Shown: positions 31,690 to 44,085 of the stretch, one piece after another | Layout: each line of letters starts with the position of its first letter | Numbering within the stretch: position 1 is the stretch's first letter | Program-made: the position numbers and the translations under genes | Assembly (NCBI GenBank): GCA_016906335.1 | Contig: JADEYG010000004.1 | Coordinates: 905,001 to 969,000, forward strand | DNA length: 64,000 nucleotides | Reading direction: 5' to 3' | DNA from: Novakomyces olei | Taxonomy: Eukaryota > Ascomycota > Novakomycetes > Novakomycetales > Novakomycetaceae | The notes under the pieces: generated by a model | What the model was told of the DNA's origin: nothing | Database searches by the model: none | The model's input: only the letters and a program-made list of their open reading frames with translations

Positions 31690-32978
31690 CTCGCTGCATG
31701 CGACTCGGCCGCAAAGTGACCGGTTTGAAAAGGACGGCTGCTCAAATCGTCGCTGTACTTTTACGTCTTGCGCTTGTCAGTCTTGCCAGTCGTGCCAGTC
31801 GTGCACGATTGGCCAATCAGCGGCAGTCAATTGCACCACTATTGCCACCCTTGTTACACTATGGGATAACGCGTACCCGACTCGGCAGACAGCGGGAGAA
31901 GTGGGACAGTTGAACGCTGCTCTCCACCGACCAGACTTGTCACCTTGTAAAGTACGTACACTGCAGTCTCCGCAGCTAAAGTTAGCCTTAGCGAAACTTT
32001 ACTTGCTACTTTATTATGTTACAGCGTTTGTGTGTGTGTGTGAGTGCACGCTAATCCTACACGTATATAGTCCCAAAATCGGAAGTATGTTGGACGTGTT
32101 ACAACAAATCGGTACCAAACCTGTTTTGTGGGATATACGACTGCACACTGCAAACTGCTATAGTATACGTATGTGTATATAGGTCGACGTGTCTATATGT
32201 CGATGTATCTATAAGTCGGTGCCTATACAGAAGCGGTACCATTCGACTAGTCTTAATGTCGGCGTGTGAGGAGCAGCGGTATTTGTATACATGAAACGTA
32301 AATGTATTGCCCCCAGCACCGCTGTAGCACTGGTTTAGCACTGCTAATGGGGCACTTGAAGGCAGCTCATACGTACAAGTCTTACATAGTGATTCGTGCA
32401 ACCAAACTCGCACGTACACACCATACGTTGTTTGTGACAGGGAGTGTGGCTCATTCGACGATCTGGGTTGGGTAGACACACGGACCGTGTGGTACTGCGC
32501 GCGGCACTGACTAGTCTGCTATTTTGTATTTTGTGTTTGACGAGGCTTTATAACATTCTACGGTCCGTTGGCTGGCTGCTTAAACAGTTGTGTTACCCTA
32601 TGACATGACTATGCCATACACAAACAAATTTATTTAAATTTACTAGTTAATTCTCGATGTTGAACCTGGCAGTTTAATTTGCACTTTCTCTCTCTCCTTA
32701 ATATACAGCGGGCCAGCTGCTTGTACAGACGATACTCTTAGGTTATTCGGACGTTCTTAAAAGTATACGAATTATATACAGTCAAGGTTATCGGCGAGCC
32801 ACTCTAACATTGCACCGCACTTGGCAAGTATACCGTATATACTATATACTGCCACTGTACTGCCACTGTACTGCCACTGTAGCCCAAACATACAAAAGTG
32901 GGAAAAGTAGGGTCTTATCAGACCGTTACTCCACATTACGGCCCCAAACTTGTGCAGACCCAAACTTGTGCAGACCCA
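31690..32978. promoter_or_regulatory. Long divergent promoter KEX2 / dioxygenase
   Basis: At 1.3 kb this is the longest gene-free stretch. It includes short direct repeats (CTGCCACTGTA three times, 32849-32882; CAAACTTGTGCAGACC twice, 32946-32977) just before the dioxygenase start. No reading frame resembles a protein. Confidence 0.55.
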
Positions 32979-34214
32979 ATGTTGGCCCGTTGGGGTAAGG
33001 CCACTTTAAGACCGGCACTGTGTTGGCGCACATTGACAACGTTCACGGCGGAACAAGTTCGGCCCGTTTACAAGCATCAGCCGTTGCTGGAGGGATTACA
33101 GACTCTGCCCCAGGGCCATTTGTCCTTTTGCCTGGATGGGACGCGTGTCAGCGTATCAGGGCTGCAATTGCGCGATATGTGCCGCGACGCCAGTTCTGTG
33201 GATCCATATACGACGCAGAAACGGTTCCGTACTACTCAGATCCCGCGCGATATCGCCGTTAGGGCAGCGCGTATAGTAGACAATACGCTGGAAGTTGTAT
33301 GGACAAAAGGTGTGGAGGGAGTCCACTCTGCTCTGCGCAGCCGCTACGACTCCGCCTACCTGTGGGAAACTTTACTCTCCTCTGTGGCTCAAGGCAGTGC
33401 CATTGACGCGTACACGCTCTGGTCCAACGACAACTGGCGCACACATCTCGTGGCCGACTATGGCGACGTTGTTCAGGAGAAGGATGTGCATGTACTACGC
33501 CAGCTGCAGTCGTACGGCCTCGCAATCGTAGACAACGTCCCACTATCGGGACAAGGCAAGCCGGGACTCGCTCATTTGAGTAAAGCACTTGCCGACACGG
33601 AAATGAACACGTTCTACGGCCTCGGGTTTGCCGTTACTTCCTCGCCTCAGAGTAATAATGTCGCCAACACCGCTGGCCTGCTTGACTTGCACATGGATTT
33701 GCTCTACTATACCTCACCACCAGCACTGCAGTTGCTGCTGACTGTGGAGAATTCGGCTCAGGGAGGAGAGAACTATTTCGTGGACGCTTTTGCTGCCGCT
33801 GAACGCTTAAGGGCTGAGAAGCCGATTGCATTCGAAGCTCTCTGCCGTGTGCCGGTAACGTTTCAGTATCGCAACGATGGCAAATTCTACCGCGACACGA
33901 AACCAACGTTTCAGTTGGACGGCCCAAGACTGAGCAAAGTCAATTACAGCCCACCTTTTCAAGGGCCTTTCTTGGGACAAGTTGATTTAGACTCGTTTTA
34001 CGAAGCAATGGGACTGTTCGAAGAGCGGCTAGCTGATCCAGATATACGGTATAATGTGCGATTAGAGCGCGGCCAGTGTGCCGTTTTTATGAATAGACGT
34101 ATATTGCACGCCCGACACTCGTTCGACCCGAGCTCGGGGAATCGGTTACTGGCGGGTACTTATACCACTATTGATGGATTTCGGAGTAAACTGCGAATGG
34201 CTCAAGGGCGGTGA
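32979..34214 (+). CDS. AIM17: Gamma-butyrobetaine hydroxylase-like 2-oxoglutarate/Fe(II) dioxygenase
   Basis: Intronless, 411 residues from ATG 32979, the first ATG in this frame; the preceding bases are short direct repeats. The N-terminus MLARWGKATLRPALCW looks like a mitochondrial presequence. The BBOX N-domain has LRDMCRD; the TauD core has the iron ligands HMD (in LLDLHMDLLYY) and a distal His in ILHARHSF, and the 2-oxoglutarate Arg is in NRLLAGTYTT. BBOX/TMLHE enzymes make carnitine. Between the two, the sequence looks closer to BBOX/AIM17, but this is by pattern; trimethyllysine dioxygenase remains possible. Confidence 0.88.
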   Translation: MLARWGKATLRPALCWRTLTTFTAEQVRPVYKHQPLLEGLQTLPQGHLSFCLDGTRVSVSGLQLRDMCRDASSVDPYTTQKRFRTTQIPRDIAVRAARIVDNTLEVVWTKGVEGVHSALRSRYDSAYLWETLLSSVAQGSAIDAYTLWSNDNWRTHLVADYGDVVQEKDVHVLRQLQSYGLAIVDNVPLSGQGKPGLAHLSKALADTEMNTFYGLGFAVTSSPQSNNVANTAGLLDLHMDLLYYTSPPALQLLLTVENSAQGGENYFVDAFAAAERLRAEKPIAFEALCRVPVTFQYRNDGKFYRDTKPTFQLDGPRLSKVNYSPPFQGPFLGQVDLDSFYEAMGLFEERLADPDIRYNVRLERGQCAVFMNRRILHARHSFDPSSGNRLLAGTYTTIDGFRSKLRMAQGR

Positions 34215-34332
34215 GGTGTACGAGGGTATGTACTTGTTTGAAAAGCTAATAGATGAATGGAGAATTTTGCCTTTGCAAGAATTTGTGAATAGCTCTGTAT
34301 GAATTAGACGAGCGGCCTTCTTGTCGTTGTAA

Positions 34333-34334
<2 letters not shown>

Positions 34335-34416
<82 letters not shown>

Positions 34417-34417
34417 T
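34335..34417. repeat. AAT trinucleotide microsatellite next to a start codon
   Basis: About 27 copies of AAT end about ten bases before the NIT start codon, so the repeat must lie in the promoter or 5' leader. Confidence 0.95.
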
Positions 34418-34426
34418 TAATTAATC

Positions 34427-35369
34427 ATGCTGCGATCAATGGCAACACTCGTACCTTCCTCGTTTCGGCGGTTTCGTCTTGCGCTTTGCCAGACAAAAGG
34501 CGGTGCAGACAAACAAAAAAACCTTGTAGGTGCTCGCTCAGCAGTCTTGGAAGCCGCAGCACGTGGCGCTGATGTAGTCGTACTTCCTGAATGCTTTAAT
34601 TCGCCTTATGGCACGCAATACTTTGCAGAGTACGCAGAGAAAACGGAGCCTCACAATCCGTCCTACGATGCTCTGCAGGCAATGGCTAAAGTAAGCATTG
34701 GGAACAAAAATAAATAAAAGTGTATTATTTTACAGTTGGTGTCTTTATTTCTTTCAATGCTAATGTCAGGATGCCAAAGTCTACTTGATTGGAGGATCCA
34801 TCCCAGAAACAGAGTCGCAAAAGCTGTATAACACGTCTCTTTCATTCTCCCCTGACGGAAATCTTATCGGCAAACATCGAAAAGTACACTTGTTTGATAT
34901 CGACGTCCCGGGCAAGATTCGATTCCAAGAATCTGAAGTTCTAACGGCCGGGAATAAAGGAACGATTGTGGAAACCGAGTTTGGACGAATTGGGGTAGGA
35001 ATCTGCTACGATATACGGTTCCCCGAACTGGCGATGGCTGCAGCTCGTAATGACTGCTGTGCAATGGTGTATCCTGGAGCCTTCAATACGCACACTGGTC
35101 CGTTGCATTGGCAGCTGCTCGCTCGAGCTCGAGCTATAGACAATCAAATATACGTGGGCCTCTGTGCACCTGCTCGCGATCTCTCTGCTACTTATCATTC
35201 ATACGGCCATTCGCTCGTCGTGAACCCTAACGGCGCTGTTGTTGACGAGCTGGATGAGAACGAGGGGATCTTGATTGCAGATATTGACCCAGAGGTCATG
35301 GCTTCTACCCGCCAGGGCGTGCCTATAACCACTCAAAGGCGATTTGATGTTTACACTAAAGTAGAGTGA
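34427..35369 (+). CDS. NIT3: Omega-amidase of the nitrilase family (NIT2/Nit3 type)
   Basis: Two exons (34427-34690, 34770-35369), 287 residues. The nitrilase triad is complete: E55 ([12 protein letters not shown]), K126 ([11 protein letters not shown]) and C167 ([11 protein letters not shown]). YLIGGSIPE and GKIRFQES, with [10 protein letters not shown], mark the NIT2 subgroup, which hydrolyses alpha-ketoglutaramate and ketosuccinamate. Residues 1-16 ([16 protein letters not shown]) could act as a mitochondrial leader; a second Met at residue 5 may give a shorter form. The 79-nt intron has a GCTAAT branch. It follows the dioxygenase on the same strand with a 212-bp gap. Confidence 0.95.
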
Positions 35370-35612
35370 TGAAGGACCATAGTAATGTACTGTATTTTAT
35401 TGTTGCAAAGTAAGCACGAGTCTGTCGCGATGTGTATCAGCGGGACTATTGTGGGACGAAAGGCTTGGAGTCTATGAATTACGGCAAAAACCCGAAATTT
35501 AGGTTGACGTAGATTACAAACCATGAGCAACATATTATGGTACATTGCAAAAAGACTGCTTTTATTTGAATAACGTTGCAAAGGATAATACTCATAACCG
35601 ACGGAACCCATT

Positions 35613-37146
35613 CTAAGTCCGCTGCTTTTCCTGTTCGAGCCGGTTTTGCAACATAAAGATAGCCATCTGGTTAGATTCTGCTGTCCCCGTTACCGTTACA
35701 AGCCTAGATATCAGCATCGTAAGAAGGGGCATATCAAGAAAGTTGACAAAAGTGATTGAAGAATGGGCAGTGTCATAGCCTGACTAGTATAATAAAACTT
35801 ATAATTCAACAGTTCAGTGTGCGCTCACAGACCAAACCGAACCAAATCCGAATTGAATGAATTCAAGACGAGACGTTAGGCGCAAGGCTCGAAAAACAAC
35901 CTCAACAAAACAAAGATTCCATAAAGATAAAAAGGGAAATGAAAAAGCAAAGAAGAAAAACCTATAATATAATAGGATAAAAGCACTACTAGCCATACCT
36001 TTCTGCTCCGCTTTCAGAGGACTCCGTAATCTTGACATGGGAGCCCGACATGGTGCGTATCTCATTAATCTTTGATCCCGCTTTGCCAATAATAGCGCCC
36101 ACCATATCATTTGGAATATAAATCTGCTGGCTAACAGGTGCAGCAGCAGCACTACTCTTTACAGCAGGCCCAGTTCTGGCAGCAGCAGTTGTCTGTTGCT
36201 GCTGAGCAATCTGCTGCTGCCTTGCTTGCTGTACTTGGTGCAGTATTTCCGTTTCAAACGAGTGCACAGGTACTCCGTAGGGATTAGCAGGAGTAAGCTG
36301 TACGCTTCCTTCTGGCAGCACATTAAAAGTCGAAGGCGGAGCGTACCGTCCGCCCAGGTCCAAAGGCCGATATAAAGTGTCGGCAATATCGCCCTCCGTA
36401 TCCCTTTCAAACTCAGCCAGCAGCGGCAAAACAGTGGCGGTTATTTGCTCACTGTTGCCACGTACACAAAGCAATCGATCCAGAGTCAAAGGCAGCACTG
36501 TCTTTACCAGAAACACTTGAGCCCCAGAGGACGAGGAAATATCTTGAATTGCCGTGTTTGAGGCGGCCTGAAGGGCCACAGCCACATCGTTGCGGACTAT
36601 AAACCGCAAAGTCAGTCCTTGCTTGTGTGATTCTTGCTCCTTCAAATTTTGTAGCAATTCATCGGAACTTTTTGCCTCTGTCGATTCGGCCGCTGGTTCG
36701 GCCACAGGTTCCTCCTTTACTTCTTCAGCCTGCTCAGTCTCTTCTTTAACCGCCGCCGCCGATGCCTTTCTTTTTGCTCCCTTCTTGGGACCCCTTTGCG
36801 CCTTTTGCTTGGGCTTAGATTCCTCCTCGGCGCTTTCTTTTTCCTCTTTAACTGTATCTTTTTCCGCTGGCTGATAGAGCAGCTCGCTCAGCTGCTTTAC
36901 GGAATCACGCAGCTGCTCTGGAAGACCATTGATCTCCAACACTTTTTCAATAGAGCCAACAACTTGCTCGGGCAGGTAGAGCGTTGCGCCAGTACTGTCG
37001 CTGATTGGCTTCAGCTGCTCGTTCAATGTAGAAGCCTGCTTCAGAGTCAATTGCAGCCGAAGAGACGACGCCGCTGAGCCGTTTTCTTCGTGCGGTGGGC
37101 GCCGTTTTGCAAGCGACGATAATTCCTCGCCTTCACGTTTTGACAT
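35613..37146 (-). CDS. KH-domain RNA-binding protein
   Basis: Two exons (37146-35999, 35703-35613), 412 residues. A clear C-terminal KH domain, QIYIPNDMVGAIIGKAGSKI then NEIR...HVKITESSE|RLVTVTGT, carries the GxxG loop as GKAG. Two weaker KH-like segments lie around residues 27-95 (LRLQLTLKQAS...) and 175-250 (LRFIVRNDVAVALQ, VLPLTLDRLLCVRG), without an intact GxxG. The middle (90-165) is Lys/Glu/Ala-rich, and a Gln-rich stretch lies near 310-325. The layout resembles fungal PBP2/Hek2 mRNA-binding proteins, whose three KH domains bind transcripts. The 295-nt intron splits the KH domain. Assignment beyond KH protein is uncertain. Confidence 0.87.
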
Positions 37147-37525
37147 GGCCGTTTGAAGAGTGCTGGTTCTTGATTTGTGGCCTAAACTCGAGGTGGATTT
37201 ATTTCGCAGTAGAAGCTGTGTCTATAAAAAATAAAGAACAAATGCAGAATGTATTGGGTACCTTTGATGATTGGGCGTTCACTGCACATTTATTATATAC
37301 TATTGCTTGCTGTACTGTTATTGTACATTTACTATTATTATTTATTATTTATTATTTATTATTTATTATTTATTATTTATTATTTATTATTTATTATTTA
37401 TTATTTATTATTTATTATTTATTATTTATTATTTATTATTTATTATTTATTATTTAATATTCTGATTTTCAATTTATTATTCAATTATTGTAAATGAAAT
37501 ACACCTCTTCTGCTAAACACGGCCC
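37147..37525. other. Spacer KH gene / BUB1
   Basis: Between two minus-strand genes; a third of it is a heptamer microsatellite. Confidence 0.6.
37333..37456. repeat. ATTATTT heptanucleotide microsatellite
   Basis: About 17 near-perfect 7-bp units. The same unit recurs inverted at 47.2 kb. Confidence 0.95.
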
Positions 37526-40500
37526 TCAAGACCTTGTACGCCTCACGCTATCGTGCAAACGCTTCAGCATCATTTTTAATCCAATCCCACGTGTACAGTT
37601 CTCTGCGATATAAGCTTCAAATTGCGACTGCACTTTTCGTAGCTGTTCTGTAATTGGCATTGCCGCGTCTTGCGAGTAGGATACCGGGTTCAACAGCATG
37701 TCAAACAGAGGTTTCCATAGTTCCTGTTGCCAGTACCTTTTCAAAGGCTGTCTTAGCCTGTAGTGCCGTTTACCAGGCAGCAGATTTTCGCGTACAGTCT
37801 CAATATACTGTCCAAACAGGAGCGTATGCACTATACACGCAACCCCATGGTAATCAATCTGGTAGCGCCAGGGTCTCATCTCTTTAAGCTCAGCGCAATC
37901 CTGCTGCGTTGGTTCCCAGTCAGCAATGAACTGTGTGTGATTGCCAAACAGGGAGAGATCGATACTGCGCCCGAAATCAATCAGCACGAGTCCAGATTGC
38001 ACTTGTTCATTGCCAACACTTTGCTCCCTCTCATCTTTTTCATCAAACCTGAGCAAACAATTGTCCGCCTTTAGGTCGCCGTGCAGAATGCCGCTGTCGT
38101 GCAAAGCACAGACCGTCTGGAGCACTTGTACAGTGTAATACATGGCCAGCAGCTCGTCCATGCCCTGAGCTCCCTCTGCCTTGGCCACGTTTACCGCGTC
38201 CAGCAATGTTCCCTGAGCACTGTAATCAAGCAGCAGGAAAGAAGCGTCCTGGAAAACGACAGTGCTGTGAGCCTGGATTACCGAGTCAAGACGCTCTCTG
38301 CCCTTTAACCGCTCCCTCGCGCTTCGTATCACAAAGCTCTCCAGCGTGGACGGCGGCTTTTCCACTTTAAGTGCATAATTTACGCCATTCATTTGCACGA
38401 GGTACACTGTCGCATAGGCGCCCTGGCCGAGCTGCCGAATGACCTGCAGTGGCATTGGGAAGCCGTCAATATCGACAGTCATTCCGGCCGGTGAAGAGCT
38501 GCCTCTATCTGCAACTGCTTTGGCAAATTTCTCAATTGCTGCTGAGGGAGAAACTGCAGTGGATTCGTAAAGGCAGCCTGCACTCTCGAGAGTGAAGCAG
38601 TGCACTCGCTCAAGACGGGAGCGTGTCTGTGCATCAAAGGGATTGCACACAGAGTCCTCAACTACCACAACCGACTGTTCAATGCTCTGCGCTTTGGTCA
38701 GTGGAGAGTGTAGCGCAGCCATTACTGGCGGCGGAGAGTGCACTGCCGCCTGCTCAAGATCCAGACGGGGCACTGGGTCTTCCAGGAAAGGCGAACTCTG
38801 CAGATTAGTCGGCCCGCTGCCATCTTCATCTGGCTCTTCCTCATCAAAGCTAATGAGGCCTCTATCGACCTTTTCATTTGCCTGTTGCTCTTGAGCTTTT
38901 TCTTGAGATTTTTCTTGACAGTCTCTGTCTTGGTCTCTGTCTTGATCTCTGTCTTGGTCTCTGTCCCGCTCCTCTTCATTGCCGCTTTGAAATCCATTCG
39001 AGTCTTGGTGCTTTGGAGGAAAAAGCTGATTGCTTCCCGCAAGGCTCCCCAGCTTCTCTGCCTGAGGACTCTCCATTATCGCAGTGCCCAGTGTCCTTGC
39101 TCGTACCGTAGAAGGAGGCATTGATTCCCTGCCTTCATTGATTGGGGTCATTAAAGGGAAAGGAACGCCTCGGCGGCCTGGACCAAAAGCCAGTTGCGGA
39201 TCTTTTTCAGGTGTGTCTGGCACTACAAAAGACGAGGGTCGTGGTTCTTCTTGGAGCGAAGTTTGGCCCAGGTCAGCAACTGCTTCCGAGACTCCTTCAT
39301 CTCCATCTGAGACTGTGCTGCTCTCCGACTCGCTGTCCTCTGCAGCCCCGTACTTTTCGCTACTGTCCCCATCATTTATCCCCGTTCCGTCTTCCTCACC
39401 GCCTTCTTCGTCTGACGAATCGTCGTGCTCTACTGAACGGCCAAACTCTTCGGCTCCTTCAGACTGCTGTTGAGCAGCAGCCTGAACTGCGTCTGTTTGT
39501 GTAAAACTGTCATCCTCCTCCTCGTCAGAATCCTCCGCACTCTCATCGGAAGACTGCTCAAATTTCAAAGGCTGATTAAACAGATCAAAGACGTCTGCAA
39601 GAGCGGCTTTTGTGTTTATTGTCGGCGAGGCACGATGATGCTTTTGTGAAGGCCCGTGCTCGGGGCTTGAGCCTGTAGACGCGTTAGTCGTTTATGTACG
39701 TACGCAATTGCTTACCTTTTACGGGAGTGCCTTCCGCCAGAGGGACAGCGTACTCGTTGTTTGCGTACTCTTTAAGGCTGGAATCATGGGTTTCCTGTTT
39801 GCAGTCTTTTCCTGCCTGCTCAATCACGGCATTTTGCAGGGTCGTTTCTCGCTGTTCTTGGCCTTGCAGTATTATAACTCGCTGCTCAACTGGCTCCAGC
39901 GTACTGTCCTCCTGAACGGAGGCCTTTTCACAGAGAAATTCTTGCTGCTCAATACAAAGCCTGGCAGACGATTCATCTGACGCTTTTGGCCTGCTTTCTT
40001 CCACCGCCTCATCTTCCACCGCCTGTACCTCGGCAGGCCTGATTCCTTTAAGGAACCCTCGCGCCCGGCCTACCAGCTCTTCGAGAGACAGTTCTTCTCC
40101 GTCTCGGGGGTAAATTAGCGTTAAAGACACCGCAGTTCTCTCTGGCCGTTTGCTCGAACTTGCACTAGTTGCGCCCTATAATGTTAAGAAAAGTCTGTAT
40201 GACGCATAGCAGCCAACGCACAATCGAAATAAAATTGAATGGGTTAGAAGGACAATGTTGAATATAACATAATCAATGCTCTATTGAAAAGGAACGGGTC
40301 TGGTGAGAAGCACTTACTGTATCCTTAAACACGGCAAATTTTGATACTGCGACGGGATTAGAAGAGCTCTGAGCCATACGTTCTCCAACCCACGGGGCAG
40401 GTTCCATTGTATTTTCCCTTTTCCTTGACTGTAAGCTGCCAATACTGCCCCACCCTCCACTTCCCACTGCCGGGTGAGCCAGCTGAGCCGGCTGGCCTTC

Positions 40501-41232
40501 ACCATCAATTTCATCTTTGAATACTTGCACTTTGCTGCCCGGTTTAGGCACTGATTCCGATTGCTGAGTGAGCGGATTCAGAGTGCTTTGCTCCATTGTC
40601 TTTGAGGACAAGATACCCCTTTGCAATTCTGCTGGAAGTTCATCATTAGCAGCTTGAGGGTTCAAGAGCAGACGCTGCTGAAACTCTTGGTATCGACGAC
40701 GTAACCGTTCCAACGGCCTTGCCTGCCTCTGTAATCCCTGTTCATAAACGTATTGAGCATGCTTTTTTCGTCCTAATCCTTCCAGCAGTCCGGCATACTG
40801 TTCGTAAAATGCAGCCAGCTCAGTGCCTACGCCGTTCTTCCACAGAAACGCAAAAATCTCCCGTGGCTCGTCACAGTACCTGGCGTACTCTGACCATACT
40901 CGCAAGTACCGTGGATCATTTGCACAGAAAGAGCTGCCTGTAAAGTGCTGGCAGCATCGTTCAAGCACACGGGCGAGGCCACTGTCGGCCGAGTTGCCCT
41001 GTGGAAAAGCCTTGTGGATCCAGTCTATGTAAGCGACCCAGACGCCTAGAGGATCATCGGACTCGTCTGCACTCGACAGTTCTTCTTCGTAAAGCGCTCG
41101 CTGAGCTGCCTGCTCCGCTCGCTGATGAGCAGGATCGTGGCGAAACGTTTTTGCCAGTTGCGAGGCAGAGCGGCCTTGTGCACAGGGCTCAATGTTTTCC
41201 TTTGAGTGCTCAATTTCGCTAAAGTCGATCAT
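37526..41232 (-). CDS. BUB1: MadBub-type spindle checkpoint kinase (BUB1 with MAD3 features)
   Basis: Three exons (41232-40318, 40175-39716, 39672-37526), 1173 residues. Near the N-terminus is a KEN box (HSKENIEP, K11-N13), then the Mad3/BUB1 TPR domain (VWVAYIDWIHKAFPQG...RYLRVWSEYARYCDEP, residues about 55-190). Two VFKD motifs (KVQVFKD, KFAVFKD) and a GLEBS-like Bub3-binding motif (LIYPRDGEELSLEELVGRAR, about 325-344) follow. A long acidic disordered stretch precedes the kinase domain: LGQGAYATVY (about 873), Lys 894, HGDLKADN (Asp 991), DFG at 1024. All catalytic residues are present. In the checkpoint the KEN box helps inhibit APC/C, while the kinase marks kinetochores. One gene holds both functions. 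I chose ATG 41232; an upstream exon cannot be excluded. Confidence 0.94.
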
Positions 41233-42195
41233 CGCAAAGGACTTTTGCAAAGAGCCAGCAACACTGGCGCGTTGACTTTGTTTACCTGTAAACAAGAGAT
41301 GGTGCAAAGTAAACAGTATGGAATAAAATAAGCCAATAAATACAATAATTACAATAATTACAATAATTACAATAATTACAATAATTACAATAATTACAAT
41401 AATTACAATAATTACAATAATTACAATAATTAAAAATTACAATAATAAATAATTACAAATAAATAAACAATAATTACAATAATTACAAAAAATAATTACA
41501 ATAATTACAATAATTACAATAATTATAATTACAATAATTACAATAATTACAATAATTACAATAATTACAATAATTACAATAATTACAATAATTACAATAA
41601 TTACAATAATTACAATAATTACAATAATTACAATAATTACAATAATTACAATAATTACAATAATTACAATAATTACAATAATTACAATAATTACAATAAT
41701 TACAATAATTACAATAATTACAATAATTACAATAATTACAATAATTACAATAATTACAATAATTACTATAATTACAATAATTACAATAATTACAATAATT
41801 ACAATAATTACAATAATTACAATAATTACAATAATTACAATAATTACAATAATTACAATAATTACTATAATTACTATAATACAATAATTACAATAAATAA
41901 AAATAAAACAAGTAAACTAGTGCGGTTCAATCTAGCAAGCAACACTATCGGAGACGACAATTCATTTGAGTATTCCACATATATAGTATTAATATATGTA
42001 TAATATGTATAATTGTTAAAACTAGCCAAAAGTTTTATATCAGCAGACTGCTAATCAAATTTGCGACAAGTATCACTCTTATCAGGACTAAACTTTAGAC
42101 GTCGCAAATAAAGAATAATACATGGATAATTAACTAATTAATCAACCAATTAATTAAAAAAAAAAAAAAAAAAAAGACGAAGCGCCGTATCAGCC
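41233..42195. promoter_or_regulatory. Divergent promoter BUB1 / ADE2
   Basis: More than half is a 9-bp repeat array; the rest is AT-rich with a poly-A run immediately before ADE2 (42155-42175). No gene. Confidence 0.6.
41340..41886. repeat. 9-bp satellite array (AATTACAAT)n
   Basis: About 55 units of AATTACAAT with one short interruption (41438-41490) and few variants. Because the unit is nine bases, one minus-strand frame stays open as repeated Asn-Tyr-Cys; this is an artefact of the repeat and not a gene. Confidence 0.96.
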
Positions 42196-44085
42196 ATGGA
42201 CAATCGCACTCTAGGCATACTAGGCGGCGGCCAGCTCGGGCGTATGATGGTCGAGGCCGCCCACAGACTCAATGTCCAGACTGCTATATTAGACGCGCCT
42301 AATGCCCCGGCGAAGCAGATCAATGGCTCTCAGAGCCACGTGGACGGCTCGTTTCGCGATGCGCAGGCAGTGCGAAAACTAGCGGAGACTTGTTCCGTTC
42401 TGACAACGGAGATTGAGCACGTAAACACCGACATTTTGTCAGAGTTAGAAGCGACAGTTTCCGGTGTATCTGTCCAGCCGACAGCGACAACGCTGCGTCT
42501 GATTCAGGACAAGTATATACAAAAACTGCACTACCAAACCCACAATCTGGCAACGCCAGAGTTTATGGATATCGGGCCGAGCACAGAGGCAAATGTGCTG
42601 TTGGCTGGAGAGCGGCTCGGCTACCCTTTCCTACTGAAAAGCCGGACAATGGCCTATGATGGCAGAGGCAACTTTGTAGTCCGATCGGCTACGGACGCCA
42701 ATGAGGCTATCGCCTTCCTCCGCGATCGGCCACTGTACGCTGAGAAATTTGCCTCATTTACAAAAGAACTGGCAGTAATGGTTGTACGGACACTGCAGGG
42801 CGAAACATTGGCTTACCCGTGCGTGGAAACGGAGCAGGAAAACAATATCTGCCACCTTGTTTATGCTCCGGCAAGAGACGTCTCCGAGTCCTGTGCTGCT
42901 GCTGCCCGTCGCCTGGCAAAGCAGGCAGTCTCAACCCTCAGTGGAGCTGGGGTTTACGGCGTAGAGCTTTTCCTTATGCCGAACGGAGACATTCTTCTGA
43001 ACGAAATTGCTCCCCGGCCTCACAACTCTGGACACTATACGATCGAGGCCTGTCCAGTTTCCCAGTTTGAGAGCCATGTAAGAGCTGTCCTGGGACTGCC
43101 TTTGCCCGCCTGCAGTGTAGAAATGTCAACCCCACATACACACGCAATAATGGTGAATATCTTGGGCGGCAAAGAGCCTGATTCTCATATTCGTGTGGGG
43201 GAAAGAGCGCTCGTTACTCCGGGCGCCACTTTGCACTTGTATGGGAAAGGCGACGCACGCAGTGGCCGAAAGATGGGACACGTGACGATCGTCAGGGAGA
43301 CAATGACCCAGTGTGAAGCTAGTGCTCATTTCATACTGACAGGATCCTATGAACAAGGGGATTTAAGGGCTTCTAGCCCAAAACCTAAAGTTGGGATTAT
43401 TATGGGCTCCGACTCGGATCTGCCTGTAATGCGGGCAGCAGCACTGGCACTCTCTGACCTTGGTGTGCCTTTTGAATTGAGTATAGTGTCCGCTCATCGT
43501 ACTCCAGACCGAATGGTCGACTATGCCAGAACCGCCGCTCAACGTGGCCTCTCCGTTATTATTGCCGGCGCTGGTGGAGCTGCTCACCTGCCGGGGATGG
43601 TCGCAGCCATGACGCCTTTACCTGTCGTTGGTGTCCCTGTCAAGGGCAGTGTACTGGACGGAGTTGATTCACTGCACTCTATTGTGCAGATGCCGGTAAC
43701 ATTGACGCCTTTTTTTTTTTTTTTTTTTTTATTTATTTATTTATTTTTTTTTTTTTAAATATCAAAGTACCAATATGAATATTAAAAATTGAATGATGTT
43801 TCTAGTGTCGATCTATTTTTAATTTAATTTTTGCGTATTTGTTTATTTTTGGGTTTATTTTCTACACAACCGTATGCTAATATATAGCGTGGAGTTCCAG
43901 TGGCCACGGTTGCTATCAACAATGCAATGAACGCAGGACTGCTTGCCGCCAGAATTATCGGTGCTAGTGACGGGCTATTGCGGCGTCGGCTGGAAGACTA
44001 TTCACGGGCAATGGAGAAGGGCGTAATGGATAAAGTGAGCACTCTTGATTCTGTGGGCTGGGAGGCCTACGAGTACAAGAGGTAG
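42196..44085 (+). CDS. ADE2: Phosphoribosylaminoimidazole carboxylase (PurK-PurE fusion)
   Basis: Two exons (42196-43695, 43888-44085), 565 residues. Residues 1-385 are the ATP-grasp PurK part ([46 protein letters not shown]). From about 396 comes the PurE mutase ([50 protein letters not shown]). The fused enzyme carboxylates AIR to CAIR in purine synthesis; this arrangement is typical of fungi and plants. The 192-nt intron lies inside PurE ([16 protein letters not shown]) and has a poly-T run after its donor and a GCTAAT branch near the acceptor. Loss in yeasts gives red pigment, but nothing here suggests loss. Confidence 0.97.

Noticed and set aside
41483-41884. Long minus-strand reading frame of repeated Asn-Tyr-Cys
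   Set aside because: It is the translation of a 9-bp satellite; any frame of such a repeat without a stop codon stays open. No start context or homology.
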